Shown here: piece by piece, positions 1-6,596 of the stretch
Layout of the letters: every line of letters begins with the position of its first letter
Position numbering within the stretch: the stretch's first letter is position 1
Assembly: GCA_030615145.1 (NCBI GenBank)
Contig: JAUWZT010000170.1
Location: forward strand, 1 to 7,914
From: Promethearchaeota archaeon
Lineage (GTDB): Archaea > Asgardarchaeota > Lokiarchaeia > Sigyniarchaeales > SOKP01
Direction: 5' to 3'
Length of the DNA stretch: 7,914 nt
Program-made: the position numbers and the translations under genes
The notes under the pieces: generated by a model
Databases searched by the model: none
What the model was told of the DNA's origin: nothing
Seen by the model: only the letters and a program-made list of their open reading frames with translations

Positions 1-90
1 ATCTTTTAAGTTATAACACTTCTTATGAAAAACCTCAATCATAATAATATAATTTTATATTTCTACTCTCATTTATTACCAATAATTTGA

Positions 91-102
91 TTATAATTAA
101 AA
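91..102 (+). promoter_or_regulatory. Possible TATA box of the aldolase gene
   Basis: An AT-only stretch (TTATAATTAAAA) lies about 20-25 bases before the TTG start of the aldolase gene. With the usual archaeal spacing of about 25 bases from TATA centre to transcript start, transcription would begin at or very near the TTG, giving a leaderless mRNA. This fits the absence of a Shine-Dalgarno sequence. A second AT-rich candidate at 47-60 would give a leader of about 35 bases. In such AT-rich DNA a TATA-like match is weak evidence. Confidence 0.3.
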
Positions 103-117
103 AATTGTGTAATAAGG

Positions 118-918
118 TTGAGTCTTGGAAAGAGTATTAGAATTGAACGGTTGTTCGATCGAAAAAGCAAAAGAACGATAATCGTCCCGATGGACCACGG
201 TCTTACCGTAGGAACCATTAAAGGATTAGAAAATTTGGCGGATATGGTTGATAAAATCGCTTTAGGGGGCGCAAACGCAGTTTTAATGCACTCAGGAATG
301 GTTGGAGCGGGGCATAGGCAGTACGGAAAAGATATAGGGCTGATAATTCACCTTTCAGGGGCAACTAACTTATCTCCAGACCCTAATAGGAAGGTATTGG
401 TCTGTACCGTAGAACGAGCTTTGAAAATGGGAGCAGATGGAGTTTCAATTCATATTAATATAGGAGCTGATGAGGAGCCAGAAATGCTTCAAGACGCTCA
501 TAGAGTCGTTGAGTCATCAAGAGAATGGGGCTTACCGCTTATAGCTATGATGTATCCTAGAGGTAAAAAAATAAAAGATGAGAATGATCCTGAAGTAGTT
601 AATATTGCTGTAAGAGCAGGTGCTGAATTAGGCGCAGACATAGTTAAAACAAATTACACTGGAGATATTGACTCTTTCAAATATATCGTAAAAAGTGTAC
701 ATGTTCCAGTTATTATTGCTGGTGGTCCGAAAACTGATACGATTCAAGATTTGCTTCAACTAGTTTACGACTCTATCCAAGCAGGAGGTAAAGGAGTAGC
801 GTTTGGAAGAAATGTTTTTCAAGCGGAGGATCCTACAAAAATTGTTAAAGCTCTATCTAAAATTGTACATCATAATTATACGGTGGGAGAAGTTCTAAAA
901 GAATACCAAATTAAATAG
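118..918 (+). CDS. 2-amino-3,7-dideoxy-D-threo-hept-6-ulosonate (ADH) synthase / DhnA-type class I aldolase
   Basis: This is a 266-residue cytosolic TIM-barrel aldolase of the DhnA/ADH-synthase family. In archaea such enzymes make ADH, the precursor of 3-dehydroquinate in the alternative start of aromatic amino acid synthesis; close relatives are class I fructose-1,6-bisphosphate aldolases. Visible motifs are VPMDHG with Asp26, MMYPRG with Tyr146, VKTNYTGD with Lys177 (Schiff-base lysine), and phosphate-binding GGPK (202-205) and FGRNVFQ (229-235). Asp26, Tyr146 and Lys177 are each offset by 7 from the M. jannaschii ADH synthase active-site residues as I recall them (33, 153, 184), so the site is complete and the length is full. 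The start is TTG: an in-frame stop lies at 94-96 with no ATG between, and the family N-terminus (GKSIRIERLF) begins here. No partner 3-dehydroquinate synthase gene is in the window, so ADH synthase versus aldolase activity is not settled. Confidence 0.88.
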   Translation: MSLGKSIRIERLFDRKSKRTIIVPMDHGLTVGTIKGLENLADMVDKIALGGANAVLMHSGMVGAGHRQYGKDIGLIIHLSGATNLSPDPNRKVLVCTVERALKMGADGVSIHINIGADEEPEMLQDAHRVVESSREWGLPLIAMMYPRGKKIKDENDPEVVNIAVRAGAELGADIVKTNYTGDIDSFKYIVKSVHVPVIIAGGPKTDTIQDLLQLVYDSIQAGGKGVAFGRNVFQAEDPTKIVKALSKIVHHNYTVGEVLKEYQIK

Positions 919-935
919 ACGAGTTAAAAAAAATT

Positions 936-1076
936 ATGAAACAAGATAAAATGGTTTCTTACCCTTATATAGTAAAAAGAGCGATAAAGGCCTCAATTGA
1001 ATTTGTAATAATTTTGGTATTACTATTCTACTTGCCGGAAATACTTAACTTTTTTCGGTTTTTATATGGATTTTGA
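936..1076 (+). CDS. Possible small single-pass membrane protein (46 residues)
   Basis: An ATG-initiated ORF of 46 codons begins 17 bases after the aldolase stop. The product has a short polar, basic N-terminus (MKQDKMVSYPYIVKRAIK), then a hydrophobic stretch from about residue 19 to 34 (IEFVIILVLLFYLP) and an aromatic tail ending at Phe46, consistent with one membrane segment. Its TGA stop overlaps a possible TTG start of the next gene in a TTGA tetranucleotide (1073-1076), the arrangement seen in translationally coupled genes. There is no clear ribosome binding site and I do not recognise the family. It could be a chance ORF, but its membrane character matches the membrane protein that follows. 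No function is proposed. Confidence 0.35.
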   Translation: MKQDKMVSYPYIVKRAIKASIEFVIILVLLFYLPEILNFFRFLYGF

Positions 1077-1090
1077 ACGAGAAGATAAAT

Positions 1091-1597
1091 ATGTTTCCGA
1101 TTTTTCACGTTGCTATTCCGTTAATTCTCTTTGAATTACCACTAGTTAAGAAGAGATTTGAATTTAATAGATTTGCGTTAATTATTGGCTCGTTATTTCC
1201 AGATATTATTGATAAATTTCTACTCTTTTTAAATTTAGGTTCAGGGAGGGGAATCTCACATACAATTTTATTTATTTTAATCAGTTTTGTTATTTTGCAC
1301 TTTATTACGAAAGGAAGAAAATCTATATCAATACCATTTTTAGTGGGAATGGTAGTTCACTTAATTTTAGATCTACCAGAAGTACCACTTTTTTATCCAT
1401 TTTTCATGTATGAATTTATTATTATTGACGATCCTTTCGGATTATGGCTTCATACATTACTTAACAACCCCGTAGTTTATTTGACGGAGATAACAGGGAT
1501 TCTAATTTTCATTTTTGTTTTAATAAATAACAAATTATACAATATAAAAGAAATTACAAATTATCTTAAGCGTAATGTTAACCTAGAACCTCAATAA
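1091..1597 (+). CDS. Membrane-bound metal-dependent hydrolase, YdjM/DUF457-like
   Basis: This is a hydrophobic integral membrane protein of 168 residues from the ATG at 1091, or 174 from a TTG at 1073. It carries the spaced His/Asp pattern of the YdjM/DUF457 membrane metal-dependent hydrolase-like family. In 174-residue numbering these are His12 in the first helix (FPIFHVAIPL), PDIID with Asp44 and Asp47, RGISHT with His63, and VHLILD with His96 and Asp100. Together they could form a metal site at the membrane face. About four membrane segments are apparent (roughly 12-24, 64-79, 86-100, 136-152), followed by a polar, basic tail. The ATG is preferred because GAGAAG lies six bases upstream and family members start close to the first His. 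The TTG alternative would overlap the upstream small ORF. Substrate is unknown; homologues are often annotated as hydrolases without biochemical proof. Confidence 0.7.
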   Translation: MFPIFHVAIPLILFELPLVKKRFEFNRFALIIGSLFPDIIDKFLLFLNLGSGRGISHTILFILISFVILHFITKGRKSISIPFLVGMVVHLILDLPEVPLFYPFFMYEFIIIDDPFGLWLHTLLNNPVVYLTEITGILIFIFVLINNKLYNIKEITNYLKRNVNLEPQ

Positions 1598-1641
1598 TAG
1601 AACAAAGGTAAATCATTTAACTTTTAATAGTAATACTACAA

Positions 1642-1657
1642 TTTTTTATTTTTATAT
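1642..1657 (+). terminator. T-rich archaeal-type transcript end
   Basis: A T6-A-T5-ATAT tract lies 45 bases after the stop of the DUF457-like gene, on its coding strand, and before the promoter-like region of the nuclease gene. Archaeal RNA polymerase commonly terminates at such T-rich stretches without a hairpin. AT richness of the whole region makes the call tentative. Confidence 0.4.
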
Positions 1658-1685
1658 CTTAGATTATTTTAATTAACATAATTGA

Positions 1686-1696
1686 TTTTAAAATAA
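1686..1696 (+). promoter_or_regulatory. Possible TATA box of the nuclease gene
   Basis: TTTTAAAATAA lies about 40 bases before the ATG at 1730. Standard archaeal spacing predicts a transcript start near 1716 and a leader of about 14 bases. The leader contains no purine-rich ribosome binding site (it reads CCAATAAAAATAAAA before ATG), consistent with translation independent of Shine-Dalgarno pairing. Confidence 0.35.
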
Positions 1697-1729
1697 CAAT
1701 TACAAATTCGATTACCAATAAAAATAAAA

Positions 1730-2461
1730 ATGAGCCAAACAAATATCCTCAAGGTTATTATTGACAATAGAGAAAGGAAGTTAATGAAATTATTGGAAGA
1801 GAAGTACCCTAATATCAAGTTCGAAACTAAACAATTAGATATTGCGGATATAGTAATTTCTGAAGATGTAGCAATTGAAAGAAAAGAAGGGTTTGATTTC
1901 GTTGCTTCTATTATGGATAATCGTTTATTTGAGCAGTGTCTTCGCTTAAAAGAAACCTACACAACGCCTATATTAATTCTAGAGGGTTTAAATGATAATG
2001 TGTTTGAAAATACTGGAATGAAAATTTCCTCTATTTATGGAGCGCTTTCTAAAATTGCTTATAAATTAGGAATATCTGTAATTCCCACTCGTAACTTGGA
2101 TGATACGGCGATTGTAATCGAAAGAATTGCCTATCGCGAACAAATAAAGGATGGAACATTCATTCTCTCCCGAAAGGCACCAAAAAGTATGAGCATTGAA
2201 GAAAGAAGAATGTTTATTGTGGAGGGATTCGTAGATATCGGTCCGAAAAAGGCTAAATCTTTAATAGATAAATACAAGACGCCCTATCGCGTGTTAAAGG
2301 CAATTCAACAAACTGAAATTACATTTACTCGGACAGGAAATCCAAAAGGAATTAAAGGTCCCCTAAGCGAACTTTCTGGGTTTGGATGGAAATTTGTAGA
2401 AAAGAATAAAGAAATGCTTTTTGGTAAAATAAAGGACCCTCAAAAAAGAATTACTGAATAG
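1730..2461 (+). CDS. XPF/ERCC4-type structure-specific endonuclease, helicase-less
   Basis: This 243-residue nuclease of the XPF/Mus81/Hef family cuts branched DNA such as flaps, forks and nicked duplexes in repair or replication restart. The ERCC4 nuclease domain spans about residues 6-140. It shows IIDNRERK with Asp12 and Glu15, Asp40 in the DIADIVIS strand, and the hallmark AIERKEGFDF with Glu50, Arg51, Lys52 and Asp56, followed by DNRLFEQ (63-69). The metal-binding acidic residues are all present. The C-terminus holds a helix-hairpin-helix (about 160-182, VDIGPKKAKSLI) and a weaker second one (about 208-232, LSELSGFGWKFV), the (HhH)2 arrangement used for dimerisation and DNA binding. Length matches the short crenarchaeal XPF enzymes rather than euryarchaeal Hef, which carries an N-terminal helicase. 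No clear C-terminal PCNA-interaction motif is seen; the protein ends KIKDPQKRITE. The TauE-like gene follows after 13 bases. Confidence 0.88.
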   Translation: MSQTNILKVIIDNRERKLMKLLEEKYPNIKFETKQLDIADIVISEDVAIERKEGFDFVASIMDNRLFEQCLRLKETYTTPILILEGLNDNVFENTGMKISSIYGALSKIAYKLGISVIPTRNLDDTAIVIERIAYREQIKDGTFILSRKAPKSMSIEERRMFIVEGFVDIGPKKAKSLIDKYKTPYRVLKAIQQTEITFTRTGNPKGIKGPLSELSGFGWKFVEKNKEMLFGKIKDPQKRITE

Positions 2462-2474
2462 AGATTAAATATTT

Positions 2475-3239
2475 ATGATTATACCTATATCACTAATAGC
2501 AATTTTCTTCTCGAGTACGGTCTACGGGATTATAGGATTCGGTGACGCGTTGATATTAATCCCTATTTTAGCTCCAATAATAGGAATTAAGGATGCGGTA
2601 ATACTAGTAAATATCTGGGGCATTTTTCCCGCTTTACTCAATTATTTTAAATATAGAGAATTTTTAGATAGGGGTTATTTTCTCCGAATTGTATCGCTAG
2701 GCATTCCCGCCACAATTCTAGGAACTTATTTAATTATAAATATTCGATTGGAATGGGTCGAGTTAATTTTGGGCGTTTTTATTTTGATATATTCTTCTTT
2801 AAAACTCGTTAATTACAGTAAGAGCCAATCTCAAACTGAAATAAAAAAGGAAATAAACACAACATCTCCCCTAATTTTGTTCGGGGGATTCTCTTATGGC
2901 TTGTTAACTGGTTTAATTGGCGCGGCAGGACCCATTAATGTAGCCTTATTAGAAAAAACGGGACATTATAGAGAAAGTTTTATCGGAAATTTTGCTGCTA
3001 TTGGAACAGTACTTTCCGTTTCAAGAATCCCATTTTATTTAGTTGAAGGAATGTTCCCAAGCGATCTACTATTAATATTTTTATTCGCTTTTCCAATTAT
3101 ATTCCTCGGGACTAAACTTGGTCATAAGATTACCCCTAAAATTCCTGTAAAAAAATTTCAGATTCTTGTTTTTTGTTTTCTCTTAGTTATTAGCATTAAG
3201 TCCATTGTTTCGTCAATAATTGGTTTAATCAGTTACTAA
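2475..3239 (+). CDS. TauE/SafE family membrane permease (sulfite/anion exporter-like)
   Basis: This is a 254-residue polytopic membrane protein of the TauE/SafE (TSUP) family, whose characterised members move sulfite, sulfonates or other organic or sulfur anions across the cytoplasmic membrane. It has seven or eight hydrophobic segments in two halves joined by a polar linker (about 114-130, SKSQSQTEIKKEINTT). The halves carry related glycine-rich motifs: YGIIGFGDALILIP (17-30) in the first and YGLLTGLIGAAGPI (141-154) in the second, the internal duplication typical of the family. LGTYL (82-86) and LGTKLGHKI (211-219) are further family-like positions. The start ATG lies 13 bases after the nuclease stop, preceded only by a weak AGAGA, so co-transcription with the nuclease is likely. 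The transported substrate cannot be read from sequence and no sulfur-metabolism gene is adjacent. Confidence 0.85.
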   Translation: MIIPISLIAIFFSSTVYGIIGFGDALILIPILAPIIGIKDAVILVNIWGIFPALLNYFKYREFLDRGYFLRIVSLGIPATILGTYLIINIRLEWVELILGVFILIYSSLKLVNYSKSQSQTEIKKEINTTSPLILFGGFSYGLLTGLIGAAGPINVALLEKTGHYRESFIGNFAAIGTVLSVSRIPFYLVEGMFPSDLLLIFLFAFPIIFLGTKLGHKITPKIPVKKFQILVFCFLLVISIKSIVSSIIGLISY

Positions 3240-3275
3240 ACGGGATCAAAAATATGTATAATAAAATATTCTGTA

Positions 3276-3292
3276 AATAAAAAAAGAAAAAA
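3276..3292 (-). terminator. T-rich transcript end of the acyl-CoA dehydrogenase gene
   Basis: On the minus strand the stop codon is followed directly by a T-rich stretch (T6, C, T7, ATTT), visible on the plus strand as AAATAAAAAAAGAAAAAA. This is the kind of tract at which archaeal polymerase releases. It lies in the 53-base gap between the convergent TauE-like and acyl-CoA dehydrogenase genes. No hairpin is needed or seen. The permease gene's own strand is A-rich here, so its termination point is unclear. Confidence 0.5.
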
Positions 3293-4540
3293 TTATAAGA
3301 TTTTTGAATACCTTCGAAGCCCACCGTGTAGTATAAGCAATTGAATGTTTCTGGCTCCACCAATTACTTCTTCAATTTTACTTACATCCATGAGCTCGTC
3401 AACTGGAGTGTTGTCTGTAACAGATACACCACCCATTTGCTGTTGAACTTCGTAGCAAACTTCGTGTGTAAGCTTTGAAACTAAATATTTGCCTTGAGAA
3501 GAGACTCCCGCCACCCATCTTCCTGCTTCTTTGCTTGGTTTATCGGCAAAAAGTATTTTATCGTCGTAGATAGTCGCTGCTTGGAATGCCAAGCTTGTAG
3601 CGGCACTACATTTCGATAGTAAATCCCCTAAACTATATCCGACTCCCTGATAATTAATTACATTTTTTCCAAATTGTTGTCTGAGGTTAGTATAAATTAT
3701 GGCATATATAAGACCCGCCCAACATATACCCACGCCTGAGCCCATAATACCTAAGCGCTCAGGAACTAATCCATCAAAAAGATTATGATAACCTCCTCCA
3801 TTATCCCCTAAAATATACTCCATTGGAACTTTTACGTCATTTAAAAATGTATGAGCTATATGAACTCGAGGAACTGAATTAATCTTCAATCTTTTTGTCT
3901 CTATTCCACCGAAATCCCTTGAAAGCATTCCTTGAACCATCGTTTGTCTGGGGTGCTCGGTATCGTAAACACCATAACAGGCAAAATATTTTGCTTTAGG
4001 ACCATTTGTAGTAAAGACCTTTTCTCCTGAAAAAACAATACCATCATCCACCTTTGTACAAGTTGTTGTCATGTTCACAGCATCGGACCCGCGTTCTGGC
4101 TCAGTTATTCCAATACAACCTGCTTCTTTTCCACTCATCAATTCGTCTTGGACTTTAAGAATCTCGCTCGTTTCACCATGTTGAAATGTTGGATTACCAC
4201 ATAAAATACCGCTTGCTAATCTGGCTAATTCTAATTGAGGGTCGCATATAGACATGATTGTACCTAATAAAATTTCTTTTTTCATACCATATGGTTCAAA
4301 ATCGCGCCATTTATTAATCCGTTGCATGTATCCGTGCTTACCTAGCTCTGGGAATAACACATATACATCTTTACTTTTATCGATCTTAGGGTGAAGCTCT
4401 AAACAAAAAGATTCTAACTCCTGGCAAAATTGTACCTCTTCATCATTTAACATTGGAAATATATTATCGTTAAAAATTTTGAAAACATTATCCAACGTCA
4501 TTTTTTCGAGGATTTTATCGTTTATTATTTTCTCTTGCAT
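3293..4540 (-). CDS. Acyl-CoA dehydrogenase family flavoprotein
   Basis: This is a full-length acyl-CoA dehydrogenase (FAD enzyme that forms the alpha,beta double bond of an acyl-CoA, normally passing electrons to ETF). It has 415 residues from the ATG at 4540, or 419 from a TTG at 4552; numbering here uses 419. Motifs in order are CIGITEPERGSD (146-157, family signature and FAD contact), SGEKVFTTNG (175-184), RQQFGK (291-296) with Gln302, QQQMGG (370-375), and EEVIGGARNIQ (394-404). At the place of the MCAD catalytic Glu (the E of IYEGT) there is Gly398. A Glu does occur at 265 in LVPERLG, the helix-G position used by isovaleryl- and long-chain acyl-CoA dehydrogenases, suggesting that geometry and possibly a branched or long substrate. 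The ATG start is preferred because a TATA-like box at 4569-4574 predicts a transcript start near 4546. No ETF, enoyl-CoA hydratase or thiolase gene is nearby. Confidence 0.87.
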   Translation of the reverse strand: MQEKIINDKILEKMTLDNVFKIFNDNIFPMLNDEEVQFCQELESFCLELHPKIDKSKDVYVLFPELGKHGYMQRINKWRDFEPYGMKKEILLGTIMSICDPQLELARLASGILCGNPTFQHGETSEILKVQDELMSGKEAGCIGITEPERGSDAVNMTTTCTKVDDGIVFSGEKVFTTNGPKAKYFACYGVYDTEHPRQTMVQGMLSRDFGGIETKRLKINSVPRVHIAHTFLNDVKVPMEYILGDNGGGYHNLFDGLVPERLGIMGSGVGICWAGLIYAIIYTNLRQQFGKNVINYQGVGYSLGDLLSKCSAATSLAFQAATIYDDKILFADKPSKEAGRWVAGVSSQGKYLVSKLTHEVCYEVQQQMGGVSVTDNTPVDELMDVSKIEEVIGGARNIQLLILHGGLRRYSKIL

Positions 4541-4568
4541 GATTATCGTCAATTCTTATTGTATTTAC

Positions 4569-4574
4569 TATAAA
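4569..4574 (-). promoter_or_regulatory. Possible TATA box of the acyl-CoA dehydrogenase gene
   Basis: The minus strand reads TTTATA within AATTTATAGTAAATAC, centred about 32 bases before the ATG at 4540. Usual archaeal spacing gives a leader of about six bases for that ATG and would place the alternative TTG (4552) upstream of the transcript start. It is an AT-rich match only. Confidence 0.35.
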
Positions 4575-4588
4575 TTGAATGATTTTAC

Positions 4589-4604
4589 ATTATTATTATT
4601 ATTA
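4589..4604. repeat. Short (ATT)5 microsatellite
   Basis: Five perfect copies of ATT followed by A, upstream of the acyl-CoA dehydrogenase promoter-like box. It is a short tandem repeat in AT-rich intergenic DNA, with no sign of function beyond possible promoter bendability. Confidence 0.6.
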
Positions 4605-4679
4605 AATTTTTTATTCAAATTAAAGTTTTAATATGAAATTCGAAAAAAGGATAGTAGAATTAATAGTATTATAATCCCT

Positions 4680-4720
4680 GGAATAGTTCAGAAAATGTAA
4701 AGATTAACTGGAGCTATTCC
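4680..4720. repeat. Imperfect inverted repeat after the phosphohexomutase gene
   Basis: GGAATAGTTC (4680-4689) and GAGCTATTCC (4711-4720) are inverted copies matching at 9 of 10 positions, with a 21-base spacer. They begin 20 bases after the phosphohexomutase stop on the minus strand. The odd position makes a G-U pair in a plus-strand transcript but an A-C mismatch in the minus-strand one. There is no immediate T-run on the minus strand (a T6 occurs at 4643-4648), so a classic terminator is not supported. It may be an operator, an RNA-end structure or chance. Confidence 0.35.
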
Positions 4721-4739
4721 CTTAAGTCAATATTAAAAG

Positions 4740-6503
4740 TTATGAATAATTTGTTTTCACGTAATCTTGTACAGCCTTTATTTCTTTTAGATGAGTATCA
4801 CGATTTCCAAAAATATAAAACCTTACTTCCGGACCTGTCCCGCTAGGTCTAAAATATAACGTTGAATCGTGACTTTTCAACTGGTATAAGTCCACCTTGT
4901 TATTGTTATCAGATAAAGCGCTCACTTTATATTGTTTGTCATTGATTTTAATTATTTTACCGTCGTTTTTTCCAAAATTATTCATAATTTTAACTTTCTC
5001 CTCGTCAATTGCTTGGATAGTTCTATTTATTCCTTTGATTGACCAATCAATTGATTCGGAAATTACATGTCCTCGTGAGATTAATTCTGTGATTATAACG
5101 AGAGCAGGTACGGGATATTTATCTGCGATAATTGGAAATTTGGTCTCAAATCGGAGTTCCCCAGTTATTTCGTCTTTAGAAATATGTAATATGTTCAGAG
5201 TGTGTCCTCCTGACTCTTCCCACATTACGATTAAAAATTCCTCTTCAAGTAAGTTGTTTTTTTTAATCAATTCGAGTAATTTTTGTTTTAAAGGCGCTGC
5301 GGTATCAATTTTTATCAAATTTTTGTTTTCATCTTCATAATAAAGAATAGCTTTATCCACTTTTGATTGGTCTACTTCAGTCCCTAGTAGAAAATATAAA
5401 ATCACCCCCAAGTGTTTATATCCCACACCCGTTAAAATATTTATAAAACTAGTATGGTCTCCTCTTAAATCGCTTGGTATCGTTCTCACATTGATAATTT
5501 TCTTATGATAAACATTAGCTAATATATTGTGCATTGCAGAATATATCTCATTCGGAATATAATAGAAATACTCACCGTTCTGTTTCACATATAAGGCAAT
5601 TCTATCTCTATCGGCATCTAATAGTAGAGCTATATCTGAATCTTCTGATTCCATAACTTGCCGTAATTTATCTTCTCGAAGAATTTTTATCGGATTGGGG
5701 GGATTGATTTCTTCCTCTATTAAAATTACATTTGCTCCTAACCGATTAAATAGATTGACAATTCCTCTAGCTTTCCCCAAGTAAGGCCAAATAACAATAT
5801 TTTTTCCTCTTAGGTTATTAAGTTCTAAAACTTTCGATAAAAGAGAGATCACATAGTCGTTGTTTTTCTGCTCAGCATCAATTAGAAAGGGTTTGTAATT
5901 TGGATCAAAACCAATTTCTTCAAGTTTTAGTGCTTTATCCGCAATTTCTTTAAATAAATCTCCCGACATTGGCATTGGATAATCAATATAAAATTTAATT
6001 CCGTTCCACGATAGATCGTTATGAGACGCTGTTAGTACGATAATTAAGTTTATATCTTCGAATAACGCGACAGAAGCGGCACCATAAGGGGCAGATATTT
6101 TAGATTCCCCCGGATGATCTGTCTGAAAAAATATTTCATACCCCTCATAAGCAAAAATTTGAGAGCAATACCGAAGTAGAATCTGTTTGCTTGGTCGATT
6201 ATCGGTAACAATCAAAATTTTAAGATTCTTCCCTTCTTTCATTTCTTTGTATTTTTGACTAATCGCTTTAAAGGCTCTGAAAAATAAAAAAAGCTTTCTG
6301 TTGGGTAATAAAAATTTTTTCTTTCCCTCTTTTTCTATATTTTCAAGAATCTGAATTCTTAACCCAGAAGTTGGAGCTACTATTGGATCAACTAAAAATC
6401 TTTCTTCTTCGGTTAATTCTGGTAATTTTAGAGTCTTAAAATCTCCATCTTCGATAAAGGGAATATCTTCTAATTCAAAATCAAAATCAATCAAATCTAT
6501 CAC
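4740..6503 (-). CDS. Phosphohexomutase (phosphoglucomutase/phosphomannomutase superfamily)
   Basis: This 587-residue alpha-D-phosphohexomutase moves phosphate between C1 and C6 of a hexose (or the equivalent positions of a related sugar) through a phosphoserine, feeding glycan, nucleotide-sugar or central metabolism. All four active-site loops are present: LTASHND with catalytic Ser160, the Mg loop DADRDR (296-301), the sugar-specificity loop EESGGH (429-434), and phosphate-binding FRPSGTGPEVR (551-561). APTSGLR (43-49) matches the family N-terminal GTSGLRG region but has Ile where the last Gly is usual. VGYKHLG (360-366) matches the metal-proximal domain 3 loop. The protein is about 130 residues longer than common archaeal enzymes of about 450, partly through an acidic extension (1-40) and a basic insert (about 58-92), approaching PGM/PGM2 size. 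The start is GTG: an in-frame TGA lies a short way upstream with no ATG between, and the next Met is residue 88. The exact sugar is not determined. Confidence 0.88.
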   Translation of the reverse strand: MIDLIDFDFELEDIPFIEDGDFKTLKLPELTEEERFLVDPIVAPTSGLRIQILENIEKEGKKKFLLPNRKLFLFFRAFKAISQKYKEMKEGKNLKILIVTDNRPSKQILLRYCSQIFAYEGYEIFFQTDHPGESKISAPYGAASVALFEDINLIIVLTASHNDLSWNGIKFYIDYPMPMSGDLFKEIADKALKLEEIGFDPNYKPFLIDAEQKNNDYVISLLSKVLELNNLRGKNIVIWPYLGKARGIVNLFNRLGANVILIEEEINPPNPIKILREDKLRQVMESEDSDIALLLDADRDRIALYVKQNGEYFYYIPNEIYSAMHNILANVYHKKIINVRTIPSDLRGDHTSFINILTGVGYKHLGVILYFLLGTEVDQSKVDKAILYYEDENKNLIKIDTAAPLKQKLLELIKKNNLLEEEFLIVMWEESGGHTLNILHISKDEITGELRFETKFPIIADKYPVPALVIITELISRGHVISESIDWSIKGINRTIQAIDEEKVKIMNNFGKNDGKIIKINDKQYKVSALSDNNNKVDLYQLKSHDSTLYFRPSGTGPEVRFYIFGNRDTHLKEIKAVQDYVKTNYS

Positions 6504-6540
6504 TATAATTATAATTACTTGTCAGATAATAACCAATAAT

Positions 6541-6547
6541 TATAAAA
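6541..6547 (-). promoter_or_regulatory. Possible TATA box of the phosphohexomutase gene
   Basis: The minus strand reads TTTTATA within AATTTTATAATTATTGG, centred about 40 bases before the GTG start. It predicts a leader of about 15 bases without a ribosome binding site. It lies in the 93-base gap after the GTPase gene, so the two genes could have separate promoters although they share orientation. No T-tract after the GTPase stop is seen on its strand, so read-through is also possible. Confidence 0.35.
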
Positions 6548-6596
6548 TTCTTAAATTTTTTATGTTTTCACTCAGATTTTTGGTTTAAGTTGGGAC

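Noticed and set aside
1..42. Minus-strand open frame from an ATG at 42 to the window edge (M-I-E-V-F-H-K-K-C-Y-N-L-K-D)
   Set aside because: Only 14 codons are visible, with no family signal. It could be the start of a divergent gene, but a short plus-strand open tail (3-44, ending TAA) is equally possible, so neither is annotated.
1..117. RNA gene or riboswitch before the aldolase gene
   Set aside because: The stretch is very AT-rich with no stable stem, tRNA-like arm or GC-rich core typical of archaeal structured RNAs.
4553..4739. Missed small gene between phosphohexomutase and acyl-CoA dehydrogenase
   Set aside because: All frames contain frequent stops and no ATG-initiated frame of useful length was found. 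The region is better explained as promoter and transcript-end DNA.
4897..5340. Plus-strand ORF of 147 codons inside the phosphohexomutase gene
   Set aside because: It lies antisense to a gene with all catalytic motifs. Its product is Ser/Ile/Leu-rich with no recognisable domain, as expected of a shadow frame.
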